Source: VAUL01 sp964603155
GTDB taxonomy: Bacteria; Desulfobacterota; Desulfuromonadia; Desulfuromonadales; BM103
Assembly: GCA_964603155.1 (NCBI GenBank)
Contig: CAZRTZ010000072.1
Span: forward strand, 1 to 10,671
Direction: 5' to 3'
Length of the DNA stretch: 10,671 bases
Shown here: positions 1-6,140 of the stretch, piece by piece
Position numbering within the stretch: position 1 is the first letter of the stretch
Layout of the letters: every line of letters begins with the position of its first letter
Notes under the pieces: generated by a model
What the model was told of the DNA's origin: nothing
Databases searched by the model: none
Seen by the model: the letters and a program-made list of their open reading frames with translations, nothing else
Program-made: the position numbers and the translations under genes

Positions 1-221
1 GCCCGGTGGGGATCACCACCCAGGAGCCGGCGCTGGTCCACCGCCTCGACGTCGAACGGGTGGCACAGAACATCGTCAACTACTTCTTGGCCATGGACCA
101 GGAACTGAAGAAGTTGATGGCGCCGATCGGCAACTCGTCGCTGCCGGTCGGCCGCGCCGACGCCCTCGCCGCCATCGACCGCGGTGTAGCGGAGAAGCTG
201 CAGATTCAATACGTATGCTGA
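1..221 (+). CDS. FMN-domain glutamate synthase family protein, 3' end only
   Basis: This is the C-terminal part (73 complete codons, frame starting at base 3, stop TGA 219-221) of a gene whose start lies outside the window. The visible start of the frame reads PVGITTQEPAL, followed by a stretch ending NIVNYFLAMDQELKKLM. This matches the end of the FMN/central barrel domain of glutamate synthase large subunits, where a P-V-G-(I/V)-(A/T)-T-Q segment precedes a helix. Such domains carry out glutamate formation from 2-oxoglutarate and ammonia at FMN. The next gene carries the GXGXG domain and the GltD-like electron-input module, so the two are probably subunits of one domain-split glutamate synthase, as in archaeal-type enzymes. 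The family call rests on about 70 residues and on the neighbour, so it is good but not certain. Confidence 0.75.
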   Translation, partial: PVGITTQEPALVHRLDVERVAQNIVNYFLAMDQELKKLMAPIGNSSLPVGRADALAAIDRGVAEKLQIQYVC

Positions 222-342
222 CGGCTGATGGAAAACGCCCATTTGCGGCGTTGTCCTCATCGTCGTCGCTGCGGCGTACCAACGGGTACGCCGCACTCCT
301 CCGATTTCGGCCGCCTTGCACCTGGGCATTTTTGATCAGCCG
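222..342. repeat. 121-bp imperfect palindromic intergenic repeat
   Basis: The outer arms are near-inverted copies. Bases 223-246 match the reverse complement of 318-341 at 19 of 24 positions (shared GGCTGAT, AAAA, GCCCA and TGC blocks), followed by GGCG on both sides after a 2-nt offset. The centre is a perfect 11-bp hairpin, 270-280 with 285-295, loop AACG. The element starts directly after the stop codon of the upstream gene and ends just before the ribosome binding site at 349-353, so it fills the intercistronic gap. There is no U-tract, so it is not a standard terminator. From memory it resembles dispersed palindromic repeats found between genes in delta-proteobacterial genomes; that likeness is not verified here. 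Confidence 0.75.
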
Positions 343-363
343 ATAACCGGAGGAATTACTAAA

Positions 364-387
364 ATGATTTTCGAAGTATTGAGGTAA
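364..387 (+). other. Possible 7-codon leader minicistron (MIFEVLR)
   Basis: ATG at 364-366 is preceded by a strong Shine-Dalgarno sequence GGAGG (349-353) with a 10-nt gap. It reads MIFEVLR and stops at TAA 385-387, two bases before the ATG of the 771-codon gene. The downstream gene has its own GAGG (381-384) inside the last codons of this minicistron. This could give translational coupling, or the first site could merely be a standby ribosome site. No homology can be claimed for a peptide this short. Confidence 0.3.
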
Positions 388-389
388 TC

Positions 390-2705
390 ATGAGTGCAAA
401 AATCATCGGTTTCGACCAGAACAATCAGCGCATCTCCACCCAGCAACTGCTCCAGCAGATCTACGCGGAGTTGGAGAACGGGCAGACCGAGTTCGAGATC
501 CTCTCCTCGGGGCACCACGACATCGGCGGGCCCTTATGGACTCAGGACGGCTCCCCCCTGAAGTTCCGGGTGAAGAACCCGGGGCAGCGGGTCGGTTCCT
601 TCGCTCTCGATGGCACCGAGATCGTCGTCGAGGGCTCGGCCCCGGCCGACGCCGGCTGGCTCTGCGCCGGCGGCGAGGTCACCGTTCTCGGCGACGGCGG
701 CGACACCACCGCCCATTGCGCGGCCAGCGGCAAGATCTTCGTCGGCGGGCGGGTCGGCACCCGTTCCGGCTCGCTGATGAAACACGACCCGGCCTTCGAG
801 CCGCCGCAATTCTGGGTCCTCAAAAACACCGGCTCCTTCTCCTTCGAGTTCATGGGCGGGGGGATCGCCGTGGTGTGCGGCTTTGGCTGCGACGACCTCG
901 ACTCGATCCTCGGCGATCGCGCTTGCGCCGGCATGGTCGGCGGCACCGTCTATGTGCGCGGTCCGGTGGCGGGACTCTCCGACGAGGTCTGGCTGCTCGA
1001 CCTCGACGATGCCGACCGGGCATTCCTGAGTGAAAACCTGCCGGTCTTCCTCGGCAAGATCGAACGGCCGCAACTGTTGGCCGAACTCGGTGCCATGGGC
1101 GCGTGGCGCAAGATCGTGGCCAAGAGCTATGCGGAGCGCCACGTCCAGACCCACATCACCATGCGCGAGTTCCGCCTCAACAAGTGGGTCGGCGATGGCG
1201 GCATCTTCGGCGACCTGATCCGGGACGACTATGCCAAGGTGGCCGGCCTGGTGAACAGCGGCGACGACCGCCTGAAAATCCCGCGCTGGCAGGACAAGCG
1301 TTTTGGGGCCCCGTGCCAGGTTTCCTGCCCGAGCCACATCCCCACCCAGGAGCGCATCAAGCTGCTGCGCCAGGGGAAGGTCGAAGAGGCCCTGGAGCTG
1401 GTCCTTAACTACTCCCCTTTTCCGGGGAGTGTCTGCGGCGAGGTCTGCCCGAACCTGTGCATGGATTCGTGCACCCGCCGCTTCCTCGATCATCCGGTGC
1501 GCATGAAGGAACTCGGCCGGCTCTCGGTGAACACGCCGTCGCCGCAGCCGGCGGCTGATTCCGGCAAGCGGGTCGCAGTCATCGGCGGCGGTCCCGGCGG
1601 TCTCTCCGCCGCCTGGCAACTGCGCCTCAAAGGGCACGCGGTCACGGTGTTCGAGGCGGATGCGGAGGTCGGCGGCAAGTTGCGCCAGGTCATCCCCAGC
1701 GAGCGTCTCCCCGCGGACGCTCTCAACAGCGAGATCGCGCGGATCAAGGCGCTGGGGATCGAGATGCGCGCCAACACCCGGGTCGACGCCCCTCTCTTCG
1801 AAAAGATCCGCAGCGAATATGACGCGGTCGCCATTGCCAGCGGCGCCCACAACCCGGTGGTGATCCCCTTCCCGGGACACGAGCGGCTGGTCAAGGGGCT
1901 GGATTTCCTCAAGGCGATCAATCGCGGTGAGCGCCCGCCCGTCGGCGGGCGCGTCGTGGTGCTCGGCGCCGGCAACGCCGGCATGGACGTGTGTCTCGGC
2001 GCCTATGCCATGGGAGCGAAGCAGGTGACGGCCATCGACATCCAGCGTCCGGCGGCCTACAAGAACGAGATCGAGCATGTCGAGAAACTCGGCGGCCGGA
2101 TCCTCTGGCCGTTCTTCACCGCGAAAATCGACGAGAAGGGGGTCCACGGCAAGCACGGCGAACTGCTCGAGGCCGACACCGTGATCATCGCCATCGGCGA
2201 GCGTCCGGACCTCTCCTTCGTACCGCGCGCCTGGCTGACCGAACGCGGCATGATGGACGTCAACGCCTGCCTGCAGTCGCCCAGCGCACCGGACGTCTTC
2301 GCCATCGGCGACACCATCCAGCCGGGACTTCTGACCCACGCCATCGGTCAGGGGGCGGATGTGGCCCTGCAGATCGACGCGTTCCTGGCCGGGCAGCCGG
2401 TCAAGCCGATCAAACACCCGGAAGTCATTCCGGTCAGCTGCCTGTCGAAGGAATTATTCCGGCCGCAGAATCGCGGGCGCTTCTGCTCGACCGACGCCCT
2501 GGCCGAAACCGGCCGCTGTCTCTCCTGCGGCACCTGCCGCGACTGCTCCATGTGCCTTGAGGCCTGCCCGGAAGGGGCGATCCGCCGCCTTGAGAAGGTG
2601 GACGGCTCGTTCGAGTATGTCTCCGATGACCACGTCTGCATTGGCTGCGGCGTCTGCTCGGGGATCTGCCCGTGCGGAATCTGGGCGATGGATGTGCTCA
2701 GCTAG
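390..2705 (+). CDS. Glutamate synthase GXGXG domain / GltD-type FAD oxidoreductase / dicluster ferredoxin fusion
   Basis: This 771-residue protein probably feeds electrons to the FMN subunit of glutamate synthase. Residues about 35-255 are the glycine-rich beta-helix (GXGXG) domain of the large subunit, with repeats such as CAGGEVTVLGDGG and GMVGGTVYVRG. Residues about 300-365 hold the GltD-type N-terminal Fe-S segment (C309, C313, C349, C353, C357, C361). An FAD Rossmann motif GGGPGG follows at 399-404, a second dinucleotide motif GAGNAG at 526-531 for NAD(P)H, and the late FAD motif DVFAIGD at 635-641. The C-terminus has two ferredoxin motifs, C716/C719/C722/C726-P and C750/C753/C756/C760-P, plus extra cysteines C710, C713 and C762. 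ATG 390 is chosen because GAGG lies 5 nt upstream and an in-frame extension is blocked by a stop. The extra clusters suggest ferredoxin can donate or accept electrons as well as NAD(P)H; that is inference. Confidence 0.9.
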   Translation: MSAKIIGFDQNNQRISTQQLLQQIYAELENGQTEFEILSSGHHDIGGPLWTQDGSPLKFRVKNPGQRVGSFALDGTEIVVEGSAPADAGWLCAGGEVTVLGDGGDTTAHCAASGKIFVGGRVGTRSGSLMKHDPAFEPPQFWVLKNTGSFSFEFMGGGIAVVCGFGCDDLDSILGDRACAGMVGGTVYVRGPVAGLSDEVWLLDLDDADRAFLSENLPVFLGKIERPQLLAELGAMGAWRKIVAKSYAERHVQTHITMREFRLNKWVGDGGIFGDLIRDDYAKVAGLVNSGDDRLKIPRWQDKRFGAPCQVSCPSHIPTQERIKLLRQGKVEEALELVLNYSPFPGSVCGEVCPNLCMDSCTRRFLDHPVRMKELGRLSVNTPSPQPAADSGKRVAVIGGGPGGLSAAWQLRLKGHAVTVFEADAEVGGKLRQVIPSERLPADALNSEIARIKALGIEMRANTRVDAPLFEKIRSEYDAVAIASGAHNPVVIPFPGHERLVKGLDFLKAINRGERPPVGGRVVVLGAGNAGMDVCLGAYAMGAKQVTAIDIQRPAAYKNEIEHVEKLGGRILWPFFTAKIDEKGVHGKHGELLEADTVIIAIGERPDLSFVPRAWLTERGMMDVNACLQSPSAPDVFAIGDTIQPGLLTHAIGQGADVALQIDAFLAGQPVKPIKHPEVIPVSCLSKELFRPQNRGRFCSTDALAETGRCLSCGTCRDCSMCLEACPEGAIRRLEKVDGSFEYVSDDHVCIGCGVCSGICPCGIWAMDVLS

Positions 2706-2717
2706 CCGCCGGCTAGC
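2701..2717 (+). other. Small hairpin overlapping the stop codon of the glutamate synthase fusion
   Basis: GCTAGCC (2701-2707) and GGCTAGC (2711-2717) are a perfect 7-bp inverted repeat with loop GCC. It includes the TAG stop at 2703-2705 and lies 15 nt before the larger terminator. It may add to 3'-end protection or termination; no function is proven. Confidence 0.4.
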
Positions 2718-2732
2718 CAAAACCACAATGAC

Positions 2733-2770
2733 AAGGGCGGGGCCGATAATCGGCCCCGCCCTTCTTGTTT
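2733..2770. terminator. Bidirectional intrinsic terminator between convergent genes
   Basis: Bases 2733-2746 pair perfectly with 2750-2763 (14 bp, mostly G-C) around a TAA loop. On the plus strand the hairpin is followed by CTTGTTT; on the minus strand the downstream sequence includes TTGTCATTG and a TTTT run. It lies between the stop of the plus-strand glutamate synthase gene (2705) and the stop of minus-strand htpX (2791), so it probably ends both transcripts. Confidence 0.85.
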
Positions 2771-2790
2771 CCTCTGAACGACAGCGCTGG

Positions 2791-3627
2791 CTAGAAGGCG
2801 CGCATCTCCTCCAGGCGCCGGATGCGCTCGGCCATCGGCGGATGCGTGGAGAAGAGCGAGGCGATGCCGCCACCGCGCAGGGGGCTGACGATGAACATAT
2901 GGGCGGTGGCTTCGTTGACGTGGTGCATCGGTCGCACCTGGTTGGCCATCTCCAGCTTGCGCAGGGCGTTCGCCAGGTAGTGCGGGTTGCCGCACAGTCG
3001 GGCGCCACGCTCATCGGCCAGATACTCGCGTGAACGCGAGATCGCCATCTGCACCAGCATGGCGGCGAGCGGCGCGATGATCGCCAGGGCGATCAGGGCG
3101 ATCGGGTTGCTCCCCTCGTCATCGTCACGTCCGCCGCCGAAGATCGCCGCCCACTGCGCCATATGGGCCAGGTAGGAGATCGCCCCGGCGATGGTGGCGG
3201 CAATCGAGCCGATCAGGATGTCACGGTTCATGACGTGGCTCATCTCGTGGGCCATCACCCCGGACAGCTCCTCGCGGGAGAGGATATTGAGAATCCCCTC
3301 GGTGGCGGCTACGACCGCGTGCTGCGGGTTGCGCCCGGTGGCGAAGGCGTTGGGGGTCGCCTGCGGCAGCATGTAGACGCGCGGCATCGGCAGCTGGTTG
3401 CGCTGGCAGATCTCGGCGACCACATCATAGAGCGGACCGCTGGTCACCTGTTCGCCGCGGTACATGGCAATGACGATTTTGTCCGAAAACCAGTAGGAAC
3501 CCAGGTTCATCACGCCGGCCAGAATCAGGGCGATCAGGGCACCGCCCTGGCCGCCGATCATGCCGCCAACAGCCACCAGCCCCAATGTCAGCACGGTCAG
3601 CAGGAAAAATGTCCGCAGGGTATTCAT
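2791..3627 (-). CDS. htpX: HtpX-type membrane zinc metalloprotease (M48)
   Basis: This 278-residue integral membrane protease belongs to the HtpX family, which cleaves damaged membrane proteins and works beside FtsH. The zinc site is visible: HEMSH (H127, E128, H131) and the downstream SREYLADE segment whose E201 is the expected third ligand. Hydrophobic segments lie at about residues 5-25, 28-47, 137-160 and 176-197, the usual four-helix plan with the active site facing the cytoplasm. The C-terminus carries FSTHPPMAERIRRL, a typical family ending. ATG 3627 (MNTLRTFF) is chosen with GAGG about 10 nt upstream. A TTG nine bases earlier is possible, but the GAGG lies almost on top of it. Length is normal. 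The gene is downstream of DUF116 on the same strand, with a gap of about 170 bp and a plausible own promoter. Confidence 0.93.
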   Translation of the reverse strand: MNTLRTFFLLTVLTLGLVAVGGMIGGQGGALIALILAGVMNLGSYWFSDKIVIAMYRGEQVTSGPLYDVVAEICQRNQLPMPRVYMLPQATPNAFATGRNPQHAVVAATEGILNILSREELSGVMAHEMSHVMNRDILIGSIAATIAGAISYLAHMAQWAAIFGGGRDDDEGSNPIALIALAIIAPLAAMLVQMAISRSREYLADERGARLCGNPHYLANALRKLEMANQVRPMHHVNEATAHMFIVSPLRGGGIASLFSTHPPMAERIRRLEEMRAF

Positions 3628-3651
3628 CGGTTTCAATCCTCAACCAGAAAG

Positions 3652-3669
3652 GGCGCGCCATGGCGCGCC
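3652..3669. repeat. 18-bp perfect palindrome in the htpX leader
   Basis: GGCGCGCCATGGCGCGCC is its own reverse complement. It can form a 7-bp stem with loop CATG and lies 25 bp upstream of the htpX start. On the minus strand it is followed by CTTTCT, too weak a U-tract for a confident terminator. It could be a protein-binding operator, a weak terminator of the upstream operon, or a leader hairpin. Confidence 0.5.
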
Positions 3670-3677
3670 GGAGGGTT

Positions 3678-3693
3678 GACCCCGTGAGGGGTC
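3678..3693. other. Hairpin in the DUF116-htpX gap
   Basis: GACCCC (3678-3683) and GGGGTC (3688-3693) are a 6-bp inverted repeat around GTGA. It lies next to the 18-bp palindrome, so the htpX leader holds two adjacent hairpins. Function unknown. Confidence 0.35.
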
Positions 3694-3746
3694 GGGAGCG
3701 AGGGGAGAGGGTGACCGGAAGCGGCAAGGGATGAGCCAGACGAACG

Positions 3747-3766
3747 CCTCACTCCTCACTCCTCAC
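3747..3766. repeat. Short tandem repeat, period 7
   Basis: CCTCACT occurs at 3747-3753 and 3754-3760, followed by CCTCAC at 3761-3766, giving nearly three copies. It lies in the gap between DUF116 and htpX, just downstream (minus strand) of the candidate htpX -10 box. It is likely a slippage-prone simple repeat. Confidence 0.6.
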
Positions 3767-3773
3767 ATTAGGG

Positions 3774-3802
3774 AATATAGACACGCCCCCTCGCGAAATC
3801 AA
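3774..3802 (-). promoter_or_regulatory. Candidate sigma-70 promoter for htpX
   Basis: On the minus strand TTGATT (3802-3797) and TATATT (3779-3774) are separated by 17 nt. They match the -35 box at 4 of 6 and the -10 box at 5 of 6 positions. The -35 box overlaps the stop codon of the DUF116 gene. This would give htpX a leader of about 140 nt and separate control from def-fmt. It is a motif match only. Confidence 0.4.
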
Positions 3803-4578
3803 GGGGTTCCCGGAATGACGTGTTCGCGCAGGGCCGCTTCGACTTCGTCGAGAATGATCTCGGTGTTGAAACACGGGCCGTTGGGACGGCGGTTGAGGAC
3901 ACCGATGACCGGCAGCGGATAGGCGTCGCGGATGCCGGAGGTGAGGTCGCGCTCGCAGGCGACGGCAAGGATGAAGTGCGGCCGGCGCTCGACGATGATC
4001 TTGCGCGCCAGGGTACCGCCGGTGGCCACCGCCATCGGGATGCCGAACCGGTCGGCCAGTTCCGACAGGCCGCTGATGTCGCAGCGCCCGCAGCGTATGC
4101 ACTTCTTGACGTCACCGGTGATCTTGATCTCGCAATCGAACTGTTGGATGCAGTGCGGCAGCAGGATCAGCGTTTTGGCCGCGCTCACGCGCAGGTGCCG
4201 GGCGCGCACCAGCTGATTGTTGAGGGCGATGAACGACTGCTGCAACGTGTCGCGGTCAAGACCGCAGCGCCGCCCCAGACCGATGATCGCCGGGAAGAGG
4301 TACTTGATGACCACGCCGCGCAGGCGATCGGAGAAGAACAGGTCGCGCCCGGTGAGCAGGGTCAGGATCAGCAGGCCAAGCCCGCCCACCAGCAGGATAA
4401 CGACCAGCCCGAGCAGGGTGCCGAACAGCACCGGCAACAGCGGATGGATGTTGACCAGGCCGACGCTCGGCACCCACCACAGCAGGAAGGCCAGCAGCAG
4501 GACGCCGGCGCAGGCTCCGCATAACACCGCGATGAACAGCCGTTTGCGCGGCCGGGACAAAGCTTCCGCTGCGGTCAC
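3799..4578 (-). CDS. DUF116 membrane-anchored cysteine-rich protein
   Basis: The product (259 residues) matches my memory of the DUF116 family, which has no firmly known function. Two strongly hydrophobic segments, residues about 14-38 and 47-76, anchor it in the membrane, and the rest is soluble. The soluble part has a conserved-looking cysteine cluster: C143, C149, then CIRCGRCD (C160, C163, C166), with C208 and C236 later, suggestive of an Fe-S or metal site. Its start is GTG 4578, with GGAG (4588-4585) upstream. It begins 3 nt after the stop of fmt, so it is almost surely co-translated with def-fmt. The tie to formyl-methionine metabolism is positional only. Residues 105-260 contain the family-typical ATGGT and NxE segments, but I cannot assign a reaction. 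Confidence 0.8.
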   Translation of the reverse strand: MTAAEALSRPRKRLFIAVLCGACAGVLLLAFLLWWVPSVGLVNIHPLLPVLFGTLLGLVVILLVGGLGLLILTLLTGRDLFFSDRLRGVVIKYLFPAIIGLGRRCGLDRDTLQQSFIALNNQLVRARHLRVSAAKTLILLPHCIQQFDCEIKITGDVKKCIRCGRCDISGLSELADRFGIPMAVATGGTLARKIIVERRPHFILAVACERDLTSGIRDAYPLPVIGVLNRRPNGPCFNTEIILDEVEAALREHVIPGTP

Positions 4579-4581
4579 CGG

Positions 4582-5529
4582 CTACTCCAGGCGCGTGCCG
4601 GGGGGGAGGGCGCAGCCGCGCAGGAACTCGGCGGCCGGCAGCCGTTTGCGTCCCGGCAATTGCAGTTCGCCGACAGTCAGAACCCCTTGACCGCAGGCGA
4701 TCCGTACGCCGTCGCGATCAGCCGCCAGAACGGTTCCGGGGGGCTGGGCATGCACATCGTCAGCGGGGCGGGTCCGGGCCAGTTTGAGCGGCTCCCCGCC
4801 GAGATGGGCGTAGGCTCCCGGCCAGGGGTCGAGGCCGCGCACCCGGTTGTGCACCTCCAGGGCCGGGCGGGTCCAGTCGATCCGCCCCTGCTCCTTCTTG
4901 AGCATCGGCGCGTAGCAGCTTAAGGCATCGTCCTGCTTTTCGCGCACCAGCGTGCCGGCACACAGCCGGGCCAGCGTCTCCTCCATGGCCGTGCGGCCGA
5001 GCAGGGCCAGCCGGTCGTGCAACTGGCCGGCAGTTTCGAACGGGCCGATCGGGATCGTGCGCTTGACCAGCATGTCGCCGGTGTCGAGGCCGACATCCAT
5101 GTACATGGTGGTCACACCGGTTTCCGTCTCGCCATCGAGGATCGCCTGGTTGATCGGGGCTGCCCCCCGGTATTTCGGCAGCAGCGAAGCATGCACGTTG
5201 ATGCAGCCGTGGCGGGGGATGTCGAGCACGCTCTTGGGAAGAATCTGCCCGTAGGCCACCACCACGATCAGATCGGGAGCCAGGGCCTGCAGTTCGCTGA
5301 CCACCTCGGGGAGACGCAGCTTGAGCGGCTGGTAGACCGGAATGCCGTGCGCAAGCGCCAGCTGTTTGACCGGCGGAGCGCTGAGCTGCTTGCCGCGACC
5401 GCTCGGCCGATCCGGCTGGGTGTAGGCACCGACCAGGTTCAGGCCGGCGGCAATGAGCCCCTCCAGGGTCGCCAGGGCGAACTCCGGGGTGCCCATGAAC
5501 ACGGTGCGGATGGTGCGGGGATCGATCAC
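4582..5529 (-). CDS. fmt: Methionyl-tRNA formyltransferase
   Basis: Fmt transfers a formyl group from 10-formyl-tetrahydrofolate to Met-tRNA(fMet), making the initiator tRNA for protein synthesis in the cytoplasm. The 315-residue length is normal. Near the N-terminus is FMGTPEFA. The family's folate-binding and catalytic region is clear: VVAYGQILP, then INVHASLLPKYRGAAPI with the catalytic N, H and the SLLPKYRG loop, and later MDVGLDTGDML, which holds the catalytic Asp. The C-terminal OB-like domain follows (RVRGLDPWPGAYA). The start is GTG 5529, which overlaps the TGA stop of def (GTGA), so translation is coupled to def. Def removes the formyl group that Fmt adds, which explains the pairing. 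Confidence 0.97.
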   Translation of the reverse strand: MIDPRTIRTVFMGTPEFALATLEGLIAAGLNLVGAYTQPDRPSGRGKQLSAPPVKQLALAHGIPVYQPLKLRLPEVVSELQALAPDLIVVVAYGQILPKSVLDIPRHGCINVHASLLPKYRGAAPINQAILDGETETGVTTMYMDVGLDTGDMLVKRTIPIGPFETAGQLHDRLALLGRTAMEETLARLCAGTLVREKQDDALSCYAPMLKKEQGRIDWTRPALEVHNRVRGLDPWPGAYAHLGGEPLKLARTRPADDVHAQPPGTVLAADRDGVRIACGQGVLTVGELQLPGRKRLPAAEFLRGCALPPGTRLE

Positions 5530-6044
5530 AACTGCTCCTGGCGCTGCTCGATGATCTTCTGGTACTTCTTGCGGAACATGCCGCGCTTGAGCGGCGAGAG
5601 GCGATCGACAAAGAGAATGCCATCGAGATGGTCGATCTCATGCTGGAAACAGATGGCCCACAGGCCGTTGGCCTCAATCTCCCGGGACACCCCGTCGAGA
5701 TCCTGGAAACGCACGCGGACCGCTTCGCTGCGCGGCACCCGGGCGTAGTACTCGGGAACCGACAGGCACCCTTCCTCTTCGCAGCACTCCCCTTCACGGG
5801 CCACGATTTCGGGGTTGACGGCGACCAGCGGCTGCCGCTCGCCGTCCTTGGCGGAACAGTCGAGCACGATCAGGCGACGGGAGATGCCGACCTGAGGAGC
5901 GGCCAGGCCGACCCCGGGGGCGGCATACATGGTCTCGAGCATGTCGCCTGCCAACTGGCGCAAACCGACATCGAAGGTCGTCACCGGTGCGGCTTTCTGC
6001 TTGAGAACCGGATCGGGATAATGATGAATTTTAAGCAGGGACAT
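5526..6044 (-). CDS. def: Peptide deformylase
   Basis: Def removes the N-formyl group from nascent proteins at the ribosome, using a metal ion (usually Fe2+). All three signature motifs are present in the 172-residue product: GVGLAAPQ (44-51), EGCLS (91-95, ligand C93) and HEIDH (H135, E136, H139). The C-terminus is basic (LKRGMFRKKYQKI). ATG 6044 (MSLLKIHHYPDP) is chosen: AGAAGG lies 6 nt upstream and family proteins start here. The frame stays open for about 110 further codons upstream, but that part reads through a promoter, a hairpin and repeat-like DNA and has no family likeness. It is the first gene of def-fmt-DUF116, and its stop overlaps the fmt start. Confidence 0.96.
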   Translation of the reverse strand: MSLLKIHHYPDPVLKQKAAPVTTFDVGLRQLAGDMLETMYAAPGVGLAAPQVGISRRLIVLDCSAKDGERQPLVAVNPEIVAREGECCEEEGCLSVPEYYARVPRSEAVRVRFQDLDGVSREIEANGLWAICFQHEIDHLDGILFVDRLSPLKRGMFRKKYQKIIEQRQEQL

Positions 6045-6061
6045 CGTTTGCCTTCTTTTGA

Positions 6062-6087
6062 TAAAAACAGCCGGCTGGAACCGGCCG
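6062..6087 (-). terminator. Terminator-like hairpin in the def leader
   Basis: On the minus strand CGGCCGG (6087-6081) pairs with CCGGCTG (6074-6068) as a 7-bp stem with one G-U pair and a 6-nt loop, followed at once by TTTTT (6067-6063). It lies between the promoter at 6111-6140 and the def start at 6044, so every def transcript would carry it. This is the form of an intrinsic attenuator. No clear competing antiterminator was found. Confidence 0.55.
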
Positions 6088-6110
6088 ACGCTCTGATCAG
6101 CTAATTTTAA

Positions 6111-6140
6111 ATCATAGGTGGAGAGCCGGAGGAATGTCAA
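6111..6140 (-). promoter_or_regulatory. Near-consensus sigma-70 promoter of def-fmt-DUF116
   Basis: On the minus strand a perfect -35 TTGACA (6140-6135) is followed after 18 nt by TATGAT (6116-6111), 5 of 6 matches to the -10 consensus. Transcription would start near 6104, giving a leader of about 60 nt before def. This fits a constitutive housekeeping operon. Confidence 0.75.

Noticed and set aside
534..2417. 627-codon open frame on the minus strand opposite the glutamate synthase fusion
   Set aside because: It is antisense to a gene with clear domains. The translation is rich in Asp, Arg, Gly and Ala with no motif, as expected from codon bias in high-GC DNA.
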